Positions 1 to 8,804 of a stretch of 64,000 bases of DNA are shown in pieces; the stretch's first letter is position 1; every line of letters begins with the position of its first letter. Under the pieces are notes generated by a model. That model ran no database searches. It was given only the letters and a program-made list of their open reading frames with translations, and was not told the DNA's origin. The DNA is from Thermococcus onnurineus NA1 (GTDB lineage Archaea > Methanobacteriota_B > Thermococci > Thermococcales > Thermococcaceae), in NCBI RefSeq assembly GCF_000018365.1, contig NC_011529.1:248001-312000 (forward strand). Reading direction: 5' to 3'. A program made the translations under genes and the position numbers.

Positions 1-316
1 CGCACTTGTCCATTATCTTGTTGTACTCGTCTATCTTTGGAATGCCGAATGGACAGGCCAGACCGCACATGAGACAGCCGATACACTTGAGGGGATCGAG
101 AACGACTGCGCCATCATCGTCCTTGGAGAGCGCGTTAACTGGACACACTTCCATACATGGAGCCTTTTCACAGTGGCGGCAGTTGAAGGCGACGCTGGTC
201 AGATCGGGGAACTCAAAAACCCTAATCCTCGCTTCCCCGTGCTCCATTTCACAGGCGACTTCACAGGCCTTACAGGCAATGCAGCGCTTAAAATCGATAA
301 ATATCTTTTTGCTCAT
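1..316 (-). CDS. 4Fe-4S ferredoxin-type electron-transfer subunit, partial
   Basis: Starts at the ATG at 316 and runs off the left edge, so about 105 N-terminal residues are visible. They contain closely spaced cysteine clusters (CIACKACEVAC, CRHCEKAPCMEVCP, CIGCLMCGLACP), the pattern of HycB/CooF-like polyferredoxin subunits that carry several [4Fe-4S] clusters. It lies 5 bp downstream of the formate dehydrogenase catalytic gene on the same strand, so it is most likely the electron-transfer subunit that passes electrons from formate oxidation to a hydrogenase or other acceptor. The electron acceptor genes would lie outside the window. Confidence 0.85.
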   Translation of the reverse strand, partial: MSKKIFIDFKRCIACKACEVACEMEHGEARIRVFEFPDLTSVAFNCRHCEKAPCMEVCPVNALSKDDDGAVVLDPLKCIGCLMCGLACPFGIPKIDEYNKIMDKC

Positions 317-321
317 TTAAA

Positions 322-2385
322 TCACCCCTCAACCTTGGAGATCCTACACGCGGCCGTCTTCAACTCCGGCATCTTGGCGTATTCGTCGAGGACGTCCGTG
401 GTCAGGTAGTTGAAGTCCCAGTGCCACGGCGCGGCAACGACGCCCTCCCTGATGTGCGGTGTAACCTTGGCCCTGAGAACCAGCGCTGCCCTCCTGGTCT
501 CGACTCTCACGAGGTCGCCGTCCTTTATGCCGAGCCTCTTCGCGTCGTTCTCGTTGATCTCAATGTACTCCTCTGGCCACCTCTTGCTCAGGCTCTTGCT
601 CCTGTGGCTCATGGTTCCGGTGTGGAAGTGGCCAACGAACCTGTAGTTGGTGAGCCAGAACGGGTACTCCTCATCGGGGACTTCTCCAGGCTCTTTATAC
701 TCCACAGGAATAAGCTGGGCCTTTCCGTTTGGCGTGAGGAAGCCCTGGACAAAGAGCCTCGGAACCTCAGTGTTCTCGTCTGGGCAGGGTATCATACAGC
801 CTTTGAGGTTCTTCTTGAGCCTCTCGGGTGTCGCGCCAGCAAGGGGCGGAATGATTCTGTTTATTTCTCTCAGGATGTCGTCTGCATCAGAGTAGTTGAA
901 GTACTCTCCAAAGCCGAGCTCCTTAGCGAGCATAACAAGGATTTCCCAGTCAGGCTTGGCCTCTCCCGGTGCGTCAGCAGCCTTAAAGCTCCTCTGAACC
1001 CTTCTCTCGAAGCTTATGGCGGTTCCGTCCTTCTCAAACCATGCAGCCGCTGGAAGGACTATGTCGGCGTATTTCGCGGTCTCAGTAAGGAAGATATCCT
1101 GGACGACGAGGAACTCGATGTTCTTAAAGGCCTCCTCAGCCTTCTTGAGGTTCGGAAGGGCCTTGGCAGGGTTGGTTCCCATGACGTAGAGGGCCTTGAG
1201 CTTGCCCTCAAGGATTGCATCAATCATTTCAACGTAAGTGATTCCAGGCTTCTCTGGGATCTTGAAGCCCCATGCCTCCTCAATTCTCCTCTTGTGCTCC
1301 TCGGCGTGGAGCGGGAATCTTCCTGGCAGTTCGTGTGGTCCAATACCCATTAGACCAGCGCCCATACCGTTGTGGGCACCGGGTATAGCTCCAGACATGA
1401 CGCCCTCCTTTCCGAAGTAGCCGCAGAGAACCATCATCTCAGTGATAGCCATAACAGTCCTCGTTCCGTTGGCGTGCTGGTTCACTCCCTCGTTCGTCAG
1501 CAGGGCGGCAGTTCCAGCCGTTGCAAAGGTGATTGCGGCCTTCCTTATGAGCTCGGCAGGAACGCCGCTGACCTTCTCAGCCCATTCTGGAGTGTACTTT
1601 TCGACGGTCTTGGCGAGCTCCTCAAGGCCCTCCGCGCGCTCCGCCACGAAGTCCTTATCGTAGAGCTCCTCGGTGATTATGACGTTGAGCATAGCCAACG
1701 CAATGGCAAGGTCGGTTCCGGGATATGGCTGCAGGTGTATGTCTGCGTACTTGGCAGTCTTCGTTTTTCTTGGGTCAACGACAATGAGGGTGGCGTTGTT
1801 GTCGAGAATTGCCTTCTCAATGTACTGGCCGAAGAAGACCGGATTAGTTGCGGCTGGATTGTATCCCCAAAGGACGATAACTTTGGCCTTAAGAATGTCC
1901 TCGAAGGGGTTCGTCAGACCGGGGTGTCCAAGAACCATCCCCTTACCTGCAACAGCCGTTGACTGACACATCCTACACACATATTCAATGTTGTTGGTTC
2001 CCAAAGCCCTTGCCAGCTTCTGAAGAACGTAGTTCTCCTCTATGGAGCACCTTTCACTTCCGAGAAAAGCAAGAGCCTCCGAACCATACTTCTCCTTGAT
2101 TTCACTGAGCTTCTGTGCGATTTCCTTAATAGCCTCTTCCCAGCTTATTTCCTTGAACTTGCCTTCACCCCTCTCGCCAACCCTCTTAAGGGGCTTTTTA
2201 AGCCTGTCTGGATGCCTGAGATGCTGGAAGGCTGCGACACCCTTTGGACAGAGCTTGCCGTGGTTCCTGATGTCGTGGTCGTAGTCGAACTCGATCTTCT
2301 TTGGGTAGCCATTGACGTTTACTATGTAAAATCTACAACCAACGGAACACCACGGACACACCACTGATATGCGCTTTTCTGCCAT
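322..2385 (-). CDS. fdhA: formate dehydrogenase catalytic (alpha) subunit
   Basis: A protein of about 687 aa of the molybdopterin (Mo/W-bis-MGD) oxidoreductase family. The N-terminus carries the [4Fe-4S] ligands C10, C13, C17 and C46; the metal-ligand position is C140 in the CRMCQS motif, so this is a cysteine rather than a selenocysteine enzyme. The C-terminal third matches the molydopterin dinucleotide-binding domain. The family oxidises formate to CO2. I chose the third in-frame ATG (2385) because GGTGAT lies 4 nt upstream; starts at 2391 and 2397 are alternatives. It is followed by the iron-sulfur subunit and preceded by a TATA box and a palindromic candidate operator. Confidence 0.9.
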   Translation of the reverse strand: MAEKRISVVCPWCSVGCRFYIVNVNGYPKKIEFDYDHDIRNHGKLCPKGVAAFQHLRHPDRLKKPLKRVGERGEGKFKEISWEEAIKEIAQKLSEIKEKYGSEALAFLGSERCSIEENYVLQKLARALGTNNIEYVCRMCQSTAVAGKGMVLGHPGLTNPFEDILKAKVIVLWGYNPAATNPVFFGQYIEKAILDNNATLIVVDPRKTKTAKYADIHLQPYPGTDLAIALAMLNVIITEELYDKDFVAERAEGLEELAKTVEKYTPEWAEKVSGVPAELIRKAAITFATAGTAALLTNEGVNQHANGTRTVMAITEMMVLCGYFGKEGVMSGAIPGAHNGMGAGLMGIGPHELPGRFPLHAEEHKRRIEEAWGFKIPEKPGITYVEMIDAILEGKLKALYVMGTNPAKALPNLKKAEEAFKNIEFLVVQDIFLTETAKYADIVLPAAAWFEKDGTAISFERRVQRSFKAADAPGEAKPDWEILVMLAKELGFGEYFNYSDADDILREINRIIPPLAGATPERLKKNLKGCMIPCPDENTEVPRLFVQGFLTPNGKAQLIPVEYKEPGEVPDEEYPFWLTNYRFVGHFHTGTMSHRSKSLSKRWPEEYIEINENDAKRLGIKDGDLVRVETRRAALVLRAKVTPHIREGVVAAPWHWDFNYLTTDVLDEYAKMPELKTAACRISKVEG

Positions 2386-2406
2386 ACCCATCACCAACCC
2401 GTGATG

Positions 2407-2420
2407 ACTGACTAGTCAGT
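2407..2420. promoter_or_regulatory. perfect 14-bp palindrome in the fdhA leader, candidate operator
   Basis: The sequence ACTGACTAGTCAGT is self-complementary and lies about 22 bp upstream of the fdhA start. A TATA-like element (read on the minus strand as ATTATTTAAATGG, about 2442-2456) is upstream, so the palindrome sits near or just after the expected transcription start. This is a usual place for an archaeal repressor site. The adjacent TetR-type gene is the obvious candidate binder; its own leader carries the half-site ACTGACT at 3359-3365. Confidence 0.55.
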
Positions 2421-2785
2421 TTATTCAGATGGTGTGAGTAATGAACCATTTAAATAATTTTCTCTAACATTATGTTGTACACATAATTGATTTTCCAGTG
2501 TAAATTTATGATCATTTAGTAATATGGTGACTAAAAGTGTTGATTTTTTAGTCTATAGAAATCATAGTATTCAGATCAGCATGATAATGCTAAAATTCGT
2601 AACAATTCACATATGCATGACAACAATTTGAATACCAATTACTAGATGGACACGAAAAGGCACCAAAGTTAAACGAATATCTAATCAAGCGATATATTGT
2701 ATTTACTTTCGTTCGCACTTCCATTGGGATGCATAAAATAGTTCAATAACAAGCGAAATATCTAAAAAATTATTCATAAAAAGTG
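2421..2785. other. AT-rich intergenic region between tetR and fdhA
   Basis: About 365 bp with no credible coding sequence in any frame. The part next to fdhA holds its TATA box. The rest is AT-rich, and I see no further strong repeat or hairpin. It probably contains the end of the tetR transcript and upstream control sequence for fdh. Confidence 0.5.
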
Positions 2786-3337
2786 CTAGTTTTTCAAGCT
2801 TTTCTCTATAAGCTGGATGAGTTCCGAAACATAATCAACATCAGGGGTACACGAATACTCAGCAAAAACAAGTCTCGAAAATAAGGCTCCATAAAACGCC
2901 TTAAAAACAACCATGGCAGTTTTTTCATCCACGTTTGCGAGCTGTGATATCTTCTTGGCACCTTTGGAAATCGCCTCTGTGCAGAATTTCCTGTGAATTT
3001 CCTCAACCTCTCTTATCTTACCCTTAACAGCTAGTGTGTAGAAAAACAGGGATCTCAGAACAGGATCGCAGTAATATACGATGTACGCCTTTGCAATACT
3101 GTGCAGAAAATCAGCGAGGTTCTCATGCTCTTTTTCAAGCTCCTCTCGTATTGCTGAGTACGGCAGAGACTGGAGAGCAACGATTTTTATCAATTCCTCT
3201 TTACTCTTAAAGTAGTTGTAGAAAGTGCCCTTAGCAACTCTAGCTTTCTCAACGATTTCATCAACAGTGGTCTTATCGTAGCCCTTCTCGGCAAAGAGTT
3301 CTTCTGCAGCTTTCAATATCCGTTCCTTAGTGTCCAT
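2786..3337 (-). CDS. TetR/AcrR-family transcriptional regulator
   Basis: About 183 aa. The first 50 residues are a typical TetR helix-turn-helix (ERILKAAEELFAEKGYDKTT, then VDEIVEKARVAKGTFYNYFKSK); the rest is an all-helical ligand-binding and dimerisation domain. The ATG at 3337 is preferred because GGGGAG precedes it at good spacing; a GTG at 3346 is possible. It lies upstream of, and in the same direction as, the formate dehydrogenase genes, with a 400-bp gap. A half-site (ACTGACT, 3359-3365) matching the fdh palindrome overlaps its own expected transcription start, which suggests autoregulation. The effector ligand cannot be inferred. Confidence 0.88.
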   Translation of the reverse strand: MDTKERILKAAEELFAEKGYDKTTVDEIVEKARVAKGTFYNYFKSKEELIKIVALQSLPYSAIREELEKEHENLADFLHSIAKAYIVYYCDPVLRSLFFYTLAVKGKIREVEEIHRKFCTEAISKGAKKISQLANVDEKTAMVVFKAFYGALFSRLVFAEYSCTPDVDYVSELIQLIEKSLKN

Positions 3338-3358
3338 CCCCAGCACTCCCCGTATAGT

Positions 3359-3365
3359 ACTGACT
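3359..3365. promoter_or_regulatory. half-site of the fdh palindrome in the tetR leader
   Basis: ACTGACT occurs 22 bp upstream of the tetR ATG, close to where transcription should start given the TATA-like TTTATATAA on the minus strand near 3380. It equals one arm of the 14-bp palindrome in the fdhA leader. No clear second arm is present, so this is only a weak site. Confidence 0.3.
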
Positions 3366-3620
3366 GCGAGGTCATTGGCGTTATATAAAAAAGTTACGGC
3401 AATTTAAATAATTCAATTCACTCAATAGAATAATCATACATTCCTAAAAGGATATCAAATCCGCTATTCCTTGGGATTTTTGATTTGTGAGTGTCATCAG
3501 GCCTTAAGTTAGAACTAGAATTCGCAGTTAGAGAATCCTCCCTTTAGTTGAGGTTATATGAAATTCTTTTTTATGCAACATTTAAAAAGTCCCAGACAAA
3601 CCTAGAAACAGGTGAGAAAA

Positions 3621-3866
3621 ATGTGTCTGGCAGTTCCAGCTAAGGTTCTTGAGATCAACGGAAACGTTGCGATTGTTGATTTCGGGGGCGTAAAGAGGGA
3701 AGCTCGCCTTGATTTGCTTCCTGATGTTAAGGTTGGCGATTACGTGATCGTGCATACAGGCTTTGCAATAGAGAAGCTGGACGAGGAGCGCGCTAAAGAG
3801 ATACTCGAAGCATGGGACGAGGTGTTCAGAATAACTCGGGGCGAGGAACTCCCACGGGGGTATTGA
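3621..3866 (+). CDS. hypC: hydrogenase maturation chaperone HypC
   Basis: 81 aa, the normal HypC length. It begins MCLAVPAKV; the invariant Cys2 is the residue that HypC uses to carry the Fe(CN)2CO precursor and to contact HypD and the large hydrogenase subunit. The central GDYVIVHTGFAIEKLDEE stretch is also typical. A GTG start at 3612 would bury the essential cysteine, and GGTGAG lies just upstream of the ATG at 3621, so 3621 is the start. It is the first gene of a hypC-D-F-E cluster. Confidence 0.95.
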   Translation: MCLAVPAKVLEINGNVAIVDFGGVKREARLDLLPDVKVGDYVIVHTGFAIEKLDEERAKEILEAWDEVFRITRGEELPRGY

Positions 3867-3867
3867 G

Positions 3868-4970
3868 ATGCTCGAGAAGTTCAGGGATCGAGGACTGGCC
3901 CAGAAAATCGTTAAAAAAATCCACGAAGAGGCAAATGGTCTCGAAGAGGTCCGTTTCATGCACGTCTGCGGAACCCACGAGGACACTGTAACGAGAAGCG
4001 GAATCCGGTCACTACTTCCAGAGAATGTCAAAATCGTCAGTGGCCCCGGCTGTCCCGTCTGCATAACGCCAGTCGAAGACATAGTCAAGATGCAAGAGAT
4101 AATGCGCCAAGCTCATGAAGAAGGCGAGAGAATAATTCTCACGACATTTGGGGACATGTACAAGATACCAACCCCGAGAGGAAGCTTCGCCGACCTAAGA
4201 GCGAAGGCTATGACGTTAGGATAGTATATTCTATCTATGATGCATACAAACTTGCCAAGGAAAATCCCGACAAAACAGTGGTTCACTTTAGTCCAGGTTT
4301 TGAAACCACCACTGCACCGGCCGCTGGGATGCTCAACTCTGTTGTTGAGGAAGGGCTTGAGAACTTCAAAATATATTCCGTTCACCGCCTAACGCCCCCC
4401 GCAGTTGAAACTCTAGTGAAGCAGGGCACAAAGTTCCACGGATTAATAGATCCCGGCCACGTCTCAACGATAATTGGGGTCAAGGGATGGGAATATATAA
4501 CCACCGAGTATGGCATCCCGCAGGTTATAGCTGGTTTCGAACCAGTGGATATGTTACTTGCGATTCTGCTGCTCCTTAAGATGGTCAAAGCTGGTGAAGC
4601 AAGAATCATCAACGAGTACACCCGGGCTGTCAGATACGAGGGCAATGTTACAGCCCAGCGGCTTGTGGACAAGTTCTTTGAGGTTAAAGACGCCAGATGG
4701 CGTGCTCTAGGTGTGATGCCCAAGAGCGGACTCGAACTCAAGAAGGAGTGGAAAGAGCTGGAGATAAGGACATACTATGATCCAGAAGTCCCGAAGCTTC
4801 CCGACCTTGAAAAGGGTTGTCTTTGCGGTGCCATTCTGCGTGGATTGGCACTCCCTCCACAGTGTCCACACTTTGGGAAGACCTGCACTCCAAGACAGCC
4901 GATAGGGCCATGCATGGTGTCTTATGAGGGGACATGCAGCATCTTTTACAAATATGGGGCTTTGTTCTGA
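3868..4970 (+). pseudogene. hypD: hydrogenase maturation protein HypD, interrupted by a one-base frameshift
   Basis: HypD scaffolds assembly of the Fe(CN)2CO group. The reading frame opening at 3868 carries CGTHEDT and GPGCPVC, then stops at 4224. The family continues without a gap in the next frame, with GFETTT, and the C-terminal cysteine-rich part (CLCG, CPHFGKTC, GPCMVSYEGTC) to 4970. The frames join at about 4204-4208: GCGAAGGCTAT would read through if the GG were GGG (A-K-G-Y-D-V). Every known HypD motif is intact on both sides, so this is either a recent single-base deletion or a homopolymer error in the sequence. It lies directly after hypC. Confidence 0.9.
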
Positions 4971-5062
4971 CACCAAAGGTTCAAAACTCCTTCCAAGTTT
5001 TTAACTTTTGGTTTCAGAAACCTATAAAGACTGTAAAAACAAAGAAGAAAGCGGTGAGAGGA

Positions 5063-7375
5063 ATGAAGGCTTACAGACTTCACGTTCAGGGCATCGTTCA
5101 AGCGGTTGGATTCCGACCGTTCGTTTACAGGATAGCTCATGAGCATGGTTTAAGGGGCTACGTCAAAAATCTCGGCGATGCAGGTGTTGAGATCGTCGTT
5201 GAGGGTCCTGAGAAGGATATAGGTGCGTTTCTGCTAGATCTGAGAGAGAAGCTCCCCCCTTTAGCTAAGATCGAGAAGATTAAAAAGAGGGAGATTCCGA
5301 TTCAGGGCTTTGACCGCTTCTACATCGAGAAGAGCTCCCAAGGGGGAAGCGGAGGAGACTCGATAATCCCGCCGGACATAGCCATATGTGAGGATTGTCT
5401 AAGGGAGCTTTTCGACCCAACCAACAAGCGCTATATGTACCCATTCATCGTCTGCACTAACTGCGGCCCGAGGTTCACAATTATTGAGGATTTACCTTAT
5501 GATCGCGTGAACACAACAATGAGAGAGTTTCCGATGTGCGACTTCTGCGAGAGTGAGTACAAAGATCCCTTGAACAGGCGCTACCACGCCGAGCCCGTCT
5601 GCTGCCCGGTCTGCGGGCCGAGCTACCGGTTATATACCAACGACGGTGAGGAGCTCATAGGCGACCCGCTGAAAAAGGCCGCGGAGCTGATAGATAATGG
5701 CTACATCGTGGCCATCAAGGGGATCGGTGGAATACATTTAGCCTGCGACGCGACGAGGGAAGATGTGGTTGCCGAGCTAAGGAAGAGAATCCACAGGCCA
5801 CAGAAGCCCTTCGCAATAATGGCGAAGGACGTGGAAACTATAGAGGAGTTCGCCTTCATATCCCCGGAAGAGCTGGAGGAACTGAAGAGTTACAGAAGAC
5901 CCATCATGACGCTCCGCAAGAAGGAGCCCTTCCCGCTTCCGGAAAACCTCGCTCCCGGCTTGCACACCATCGGTGTGATGCTCCCCTATGCCGGCACCCA
6001 CTACATCCTCTTCCACTACTCCAAGACTCCTGTTTACGTCATGACCTCCGCCAACTATCCGGGCATGCCAATGGTCAAGGACAACGAGAGGGCCTTTGAG
6101 GAGCTGAAGGACGTTGCCGACTACTTCCTCCTCCACAACAGGAAGATACTCAACAGGGCCGACGACAGCGTTGTCAGGTTCGTCAACGGGAGGAGGGCGG
6201 TTATAAGGCGCTCCCGCGGCTTCGTCCCGCTTCCAATAGAGATTCCCTTCGACTACAGAGGATTGGCGGTCGGTGCAGAGCTCATGAACGCCTTCGGAGT
6301 GACCAAAAACGGTAAGATTTATCCGAGTCAGTACATAGGAAATACGTCGAAAGTGGAAGTCCTTGAGTTCATGCGCGAGGCGGTGGAGCACTTCAAGAGG
6401 ATTCTCAGGGTTAGGGACTTCGATTTAATCGTGGCCGATCTCCATCCAGGCTACAACACCACCAAGCTCGCCATGGAAATGGCCAACGAACTCGGCGTCG
6501 AGTTCCTGCAGGTCCAGCACCACTACGCCCACATAGCCTCGATCATGGCGGAGCACAACCTTGACGAAATAGTCGGCATAGCGGTCGATGGAGTCGGATA
6601 CGGAACGGACGGGCACACGTGGGGCGGCGAGGTGATCTACCTCTCCTACGAGGATGTTGAAAGGCTGGCGCACATAGATTACTATCCACTTCCCGGCGGT
6701 GATTTGGCGAGCTACTACCCACTGAGGGCTCTAATGGGAATTTTAAGCAAGGTATACGGCATAGAGGAGCTGGAAGAGGTAATAGAGAAGTGCTGTCCAA
6801 AGGCCATCGAAAGCCTCCGCTACGGAAAGGTTGAATTCAACGTCGTCCTCACCCAGCTGGCGAAAGAGGTAAACACGAGTTACGCATCATCTACGGGCAG
6901 GGTGCTCGATGCCTTCTCCGTTCTGCTCAATGTAGCCTACAGAAGGCACTACGAAGGCGAGCCGGCAATGAAGCTTGAAAGCTTCGCCATTCGCGGCAAG
7001 AACGACCTCGGCTTCAGCGTTCCCGTGGAGGGCGAGCTGATAAAGGTAGAAGAGCTCTTCCAGCAGGCACTAGAGATCAATGCCTCTCCTGCGGACGTGG
7101 CCTATTCAGTCCACCTGGCCCTCGGAAGGGCATTCGCAGAGATAGCAGTGGAGAAAGCCAAGGAATTCGGCGTCAAGAACGTAGGAATCAGCGGCGGTGT
7201 TGCGTTCAACGAACTTATCGTGAAGACGGTGAGGAAGATAGTGGAGGCCAATGGTCTGAGATTCTACTCGACCTACGAGGTGCCGAGGGGCGACAACGGA
7301 ATAAACGTCGGTCAAGCCTTCCTCGGTGGACTTTACCTGGAGGGATATCTAACGAAGGAAGACCTGATGCTGTGA
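5063..7375 (+). CDS. hypF: carbamoyltransferase HypF (hydrogenase maturation)
   Basis: About 770 aa with the complete HypF order: N-terminal acylphosphatase domain (VQGIVQAVGFRPFVYRIA), two zinc fingers (CEDC...CTNC and CDFC...CPVC), a YrdC-like domain, and a C-terminal Kae1-like carbamoyltransferase domain (QHHYAHIASIMAEH, VDGVGYGTDGHTWGGEV). HypF makes the carbamoyl group from carbamoyl phosphate and ATP and passes it to the C-terminal cysteine of HypE. The ATG at 5063, after GGTGAGAGGA, is chosen over an upstream in-frame start that would add a non-homologous leader of about 40 residues overlapping hypD. Confidence 0.95.
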   Translation: MKAYRLHVQGIVQAVGFRPFVYRIAHEHGLRGYVKNLGDAGVEIVVEGPEKDIGAFLLDLREKLPPLAKIEKIKKREIPIQGFDRFYIEKSSQGGSGGDSIIPPDIAICEDCLRELFDPTNKRYMYPFIVCTNCGPRFTIIEDLPYDRVNTTMREFPMCDFCESEYKDPLNRRYHAEPVCCPVCGPSYRLYTNDGEELIGDPLKKAAELIDNGYIVAIKGIGGIHLACDATREDVVAELRKRIHRPQKPFAIMAKDVETIEEFAFISPEELEELKSYRRPIMTLRKKEPFPLPENLAPGLHTIGVMLPYAGTHYILFHYSKTPVYVMTSANYPGMPMVKDNERAFEELKDVADYFLLHNRKILNRADDSVVRFVNGRRAVIRRSRGFVPLPIEIPFDYRGLAVGAELMNAFGVTKNGKIYPSQYIGNTSKVEVLEFMREAVEHFKRILRVRDFDLIVADLHPGYNTTKLAMEMANELGVEFLQVQHHYAHIASIMAEHNLDEIVGIAVDGVGYGTDGHTWGGEVIYLSYEDVERLAHIDYYPLPGGDLASYYPLRALMGILSKVYGIEELEEVIEKCCPKAIESLRYGKVEFNVVLTQLAKEVNTSYASSTGRVLDAFSVLLNVAYRRHYEGEPAMKLESFAIRGKNDLGFSVPVEGELIKVEELFQQALEINASPADVAYSVHLALGRAFAEIAVEKAKEFGVKNVGISGGVAFNELIVKTVRKIVEANGLRFYSTYEVPRGDNGINVGQAFLGGLYLEGYLTKEDLML

Positions 7376-7421
7376 AAAAGTTAAAGGTGTTCACCATCAA
7401 GATGAATATGGAGGGGTAGGC

Positions 7422-8432
7422 ATGAAAATCAAGCTCGAACACGGAGCCGGTGGAGAAATAATGGAGGAGCTTCTGAGAGACGTCATATTGAAGAACCTCA
7501 GCCTGAAATCTGCGGGTGGAATTGGCTTGGATGCCCTCGATGACGGGGCCACAATACCCTTCGGGGATAAACACATCGTTTTTACCATCGACGGCCACAC
7601 CGTGAAGCCCCTCTTCTTTCCGGGGGGAGACATAGGGCGACTGGCAGTTAGTGGAACGGTGAACGATTTGGCCGTTATGGGCGCAAAGCCCCTCGCGCTG
7701 GCGAACTCAATGATAATCGGGGAGGGCTTCGATGGGGAAGACCTGAAAAAAATCCTCCGTTCGATGGACAAAACCGCCAGTGAAGTGCCCGTTCCAATAG
7801 TCACAGGCGACACGAAGGTCGTCGAGGATGAGATAGGCATGTTCGTCATAACGGCAGGCATAGGAATCGCGGAGAGACCTATAAGCGACGCTGGGGCGAA
7901 GGTCGGCGACGCCGTCCTCATCAGCGGGACGATAGGCGACCACGGAATAGCACTGATGAGCCATCGTGAAGGGATAAGCTTCGAGACCGAGCTTAAGAGC
8001 GACGTGGCCCCAATCTGGGAGGTCGTTGAGGCCGTTGCAAAGGCCATCGGTTGGGAGAACATCCACGCCATGAAGGACCCCACGAGGGGTGGTTTAAGCA
8101 ACGCCCTCAACGAGATGGCCAGGAAGGCAAACGTTGGGATACTGATAAGGGAAGCCGACGTGCCGATAAGGCCCGAAGTCAGAGCTGCAAGTGAGATGCT
8201 CGGCATAAGCCCCTTCGATGTAGCAAATGAGGGCAAGGTCGTCATGATAGTTCCAAAAGAGCACGCCGAAGAAGCCCTAGAGGCTATGAGGAAAACGGAG
8301 AAAGGAAAGAACGCGGCGATAATCGGTGAGGTTATAGAGGACTACCGTGGAAAGGTCTTAGTTGAGACAGGCATAGGTGGAAAGAGATTCCTTGAGCCAC
8401 CTGCGGGAGACCCTGTTCCGAGGGTCTGCTGA
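7422..8432 (+). CDS. hypE: hydrogenase maturation dehydratase HypE
   Basis: 336 aa, PurM/SelD-like ATP-binding fold. It starts MKIKLEHGAGG after a GGAGGGG ribosome binding site and ends in PRVC; the final Cys336 is the residue that HypF carbamoylates and HypE then dehydrates to a thiocyanate, the cyanide source for NiFe hydrogenase. The glycine-rich NDLAVMGAKP and DPTRGG segments are typical. It is the last of the hyp genes here; hypA and hypB are not in the window. Confidence 0.95.
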   Translation: MKIKLEHGAGGEIMEELLRDVILKNLSLKSAGGIGLDALDDGATIPFGDKHIVFTIDGHTVKPLFFPGGDIGRLAVSGTVNDLAVMGAKPLALANSMIIGEGFDGEDLKKILRSMDKTASEVPVPIVTGDTKVVEDEIGMFVITAGIGIAERPISDAGAKVGDAVLISGTIGDHGIALMSHREGISFETELKSDVAPIWEVVEAVAKAIGWENIHAMKDPTRGGLSNALNEMARKANVGILIREADVPIRPEVRAASEMLGISPFDVANEGKVVMIVPKEHAEEALEAMRKTEKGKNAAIIGEVIEDYRGKVLVETGIGGKRFLEPPAGDPVPRVC

Positions 8433-8510
8433 TTTTCCCATTTTTGTCCTTAACCATCGGTTTGGGAAAGCTATAAATCATTCCTTCTCAAGCTCTCAAT
8501 TGGTGAGAGC

Positions 8511-8804
8511 ATGATAATTGCGAAGCCATGCGTAACCATGAAGGGAATAGTGATAAGCGGCTATTCTTGGGATAGAAAGGTCGAGGTGGATCTAACGAGA
8601 ACCGCGCAGTGCCTGAAGGAAAAAGGTTACGTCATCAAAAAGATTCTCCCCGGGATGATGCTGATCCTTGAGATGGAAGGCTATGAGGTCAGCGTCTATC
8701 CAAGCGGTAAGATAATCATCAAGCTCCTTGAGGACTCGAAAAAGGGTGAGGAGATGGCTAGAATCATATACGACTGCGCCGGAATATTGGAGGTGGTTTC
8801 ATGA
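8511..8804 (+). CDS. small conserved protein resembling half of a TATA-binding protein
   Basis: 97 aa with no assigned family that I can name with certainty. Its layout resembles one repeat of archaeal TBP: a strand with VISG, a stretch ending in PGMMLILE, then YPSGKIIIK followed by a helix (EEMARIIYDC), compared with FSG...FPGVIYR...FSSGKIV...helix in TBP. TBP has two such repeats; this has one, so any TBP-like fold would need to dimerise. It overlaps the cysteine desulfurase start by 4 bp and follows hypE, so it is co-transcribed with at least the desulfurase. The TBP likeness is by eye only. Confidence 0.7.
   Translation: MIIAKPCVTMKGIVISGYSWDRKVEVDLTRTAQCLKEKGYVIKKILPGMMLILEMEGYEVSVYPSGKIIIKLLEDSKKGEEMARIIYDCAGILEVVS

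Noticed and set aside
421-1966. Long open frames opposite fdhA
   Set aside because: They lie antisense to a well-supported gene, have no recognisable motifs, and arise from the codon bias of the true frame.
3500-3520. SurR-like site upstream of hypC (GTTAGAAC)
   Set aside because: The spacing is two bases instead of three between GTT and AAC, so it does not fit the consensus.
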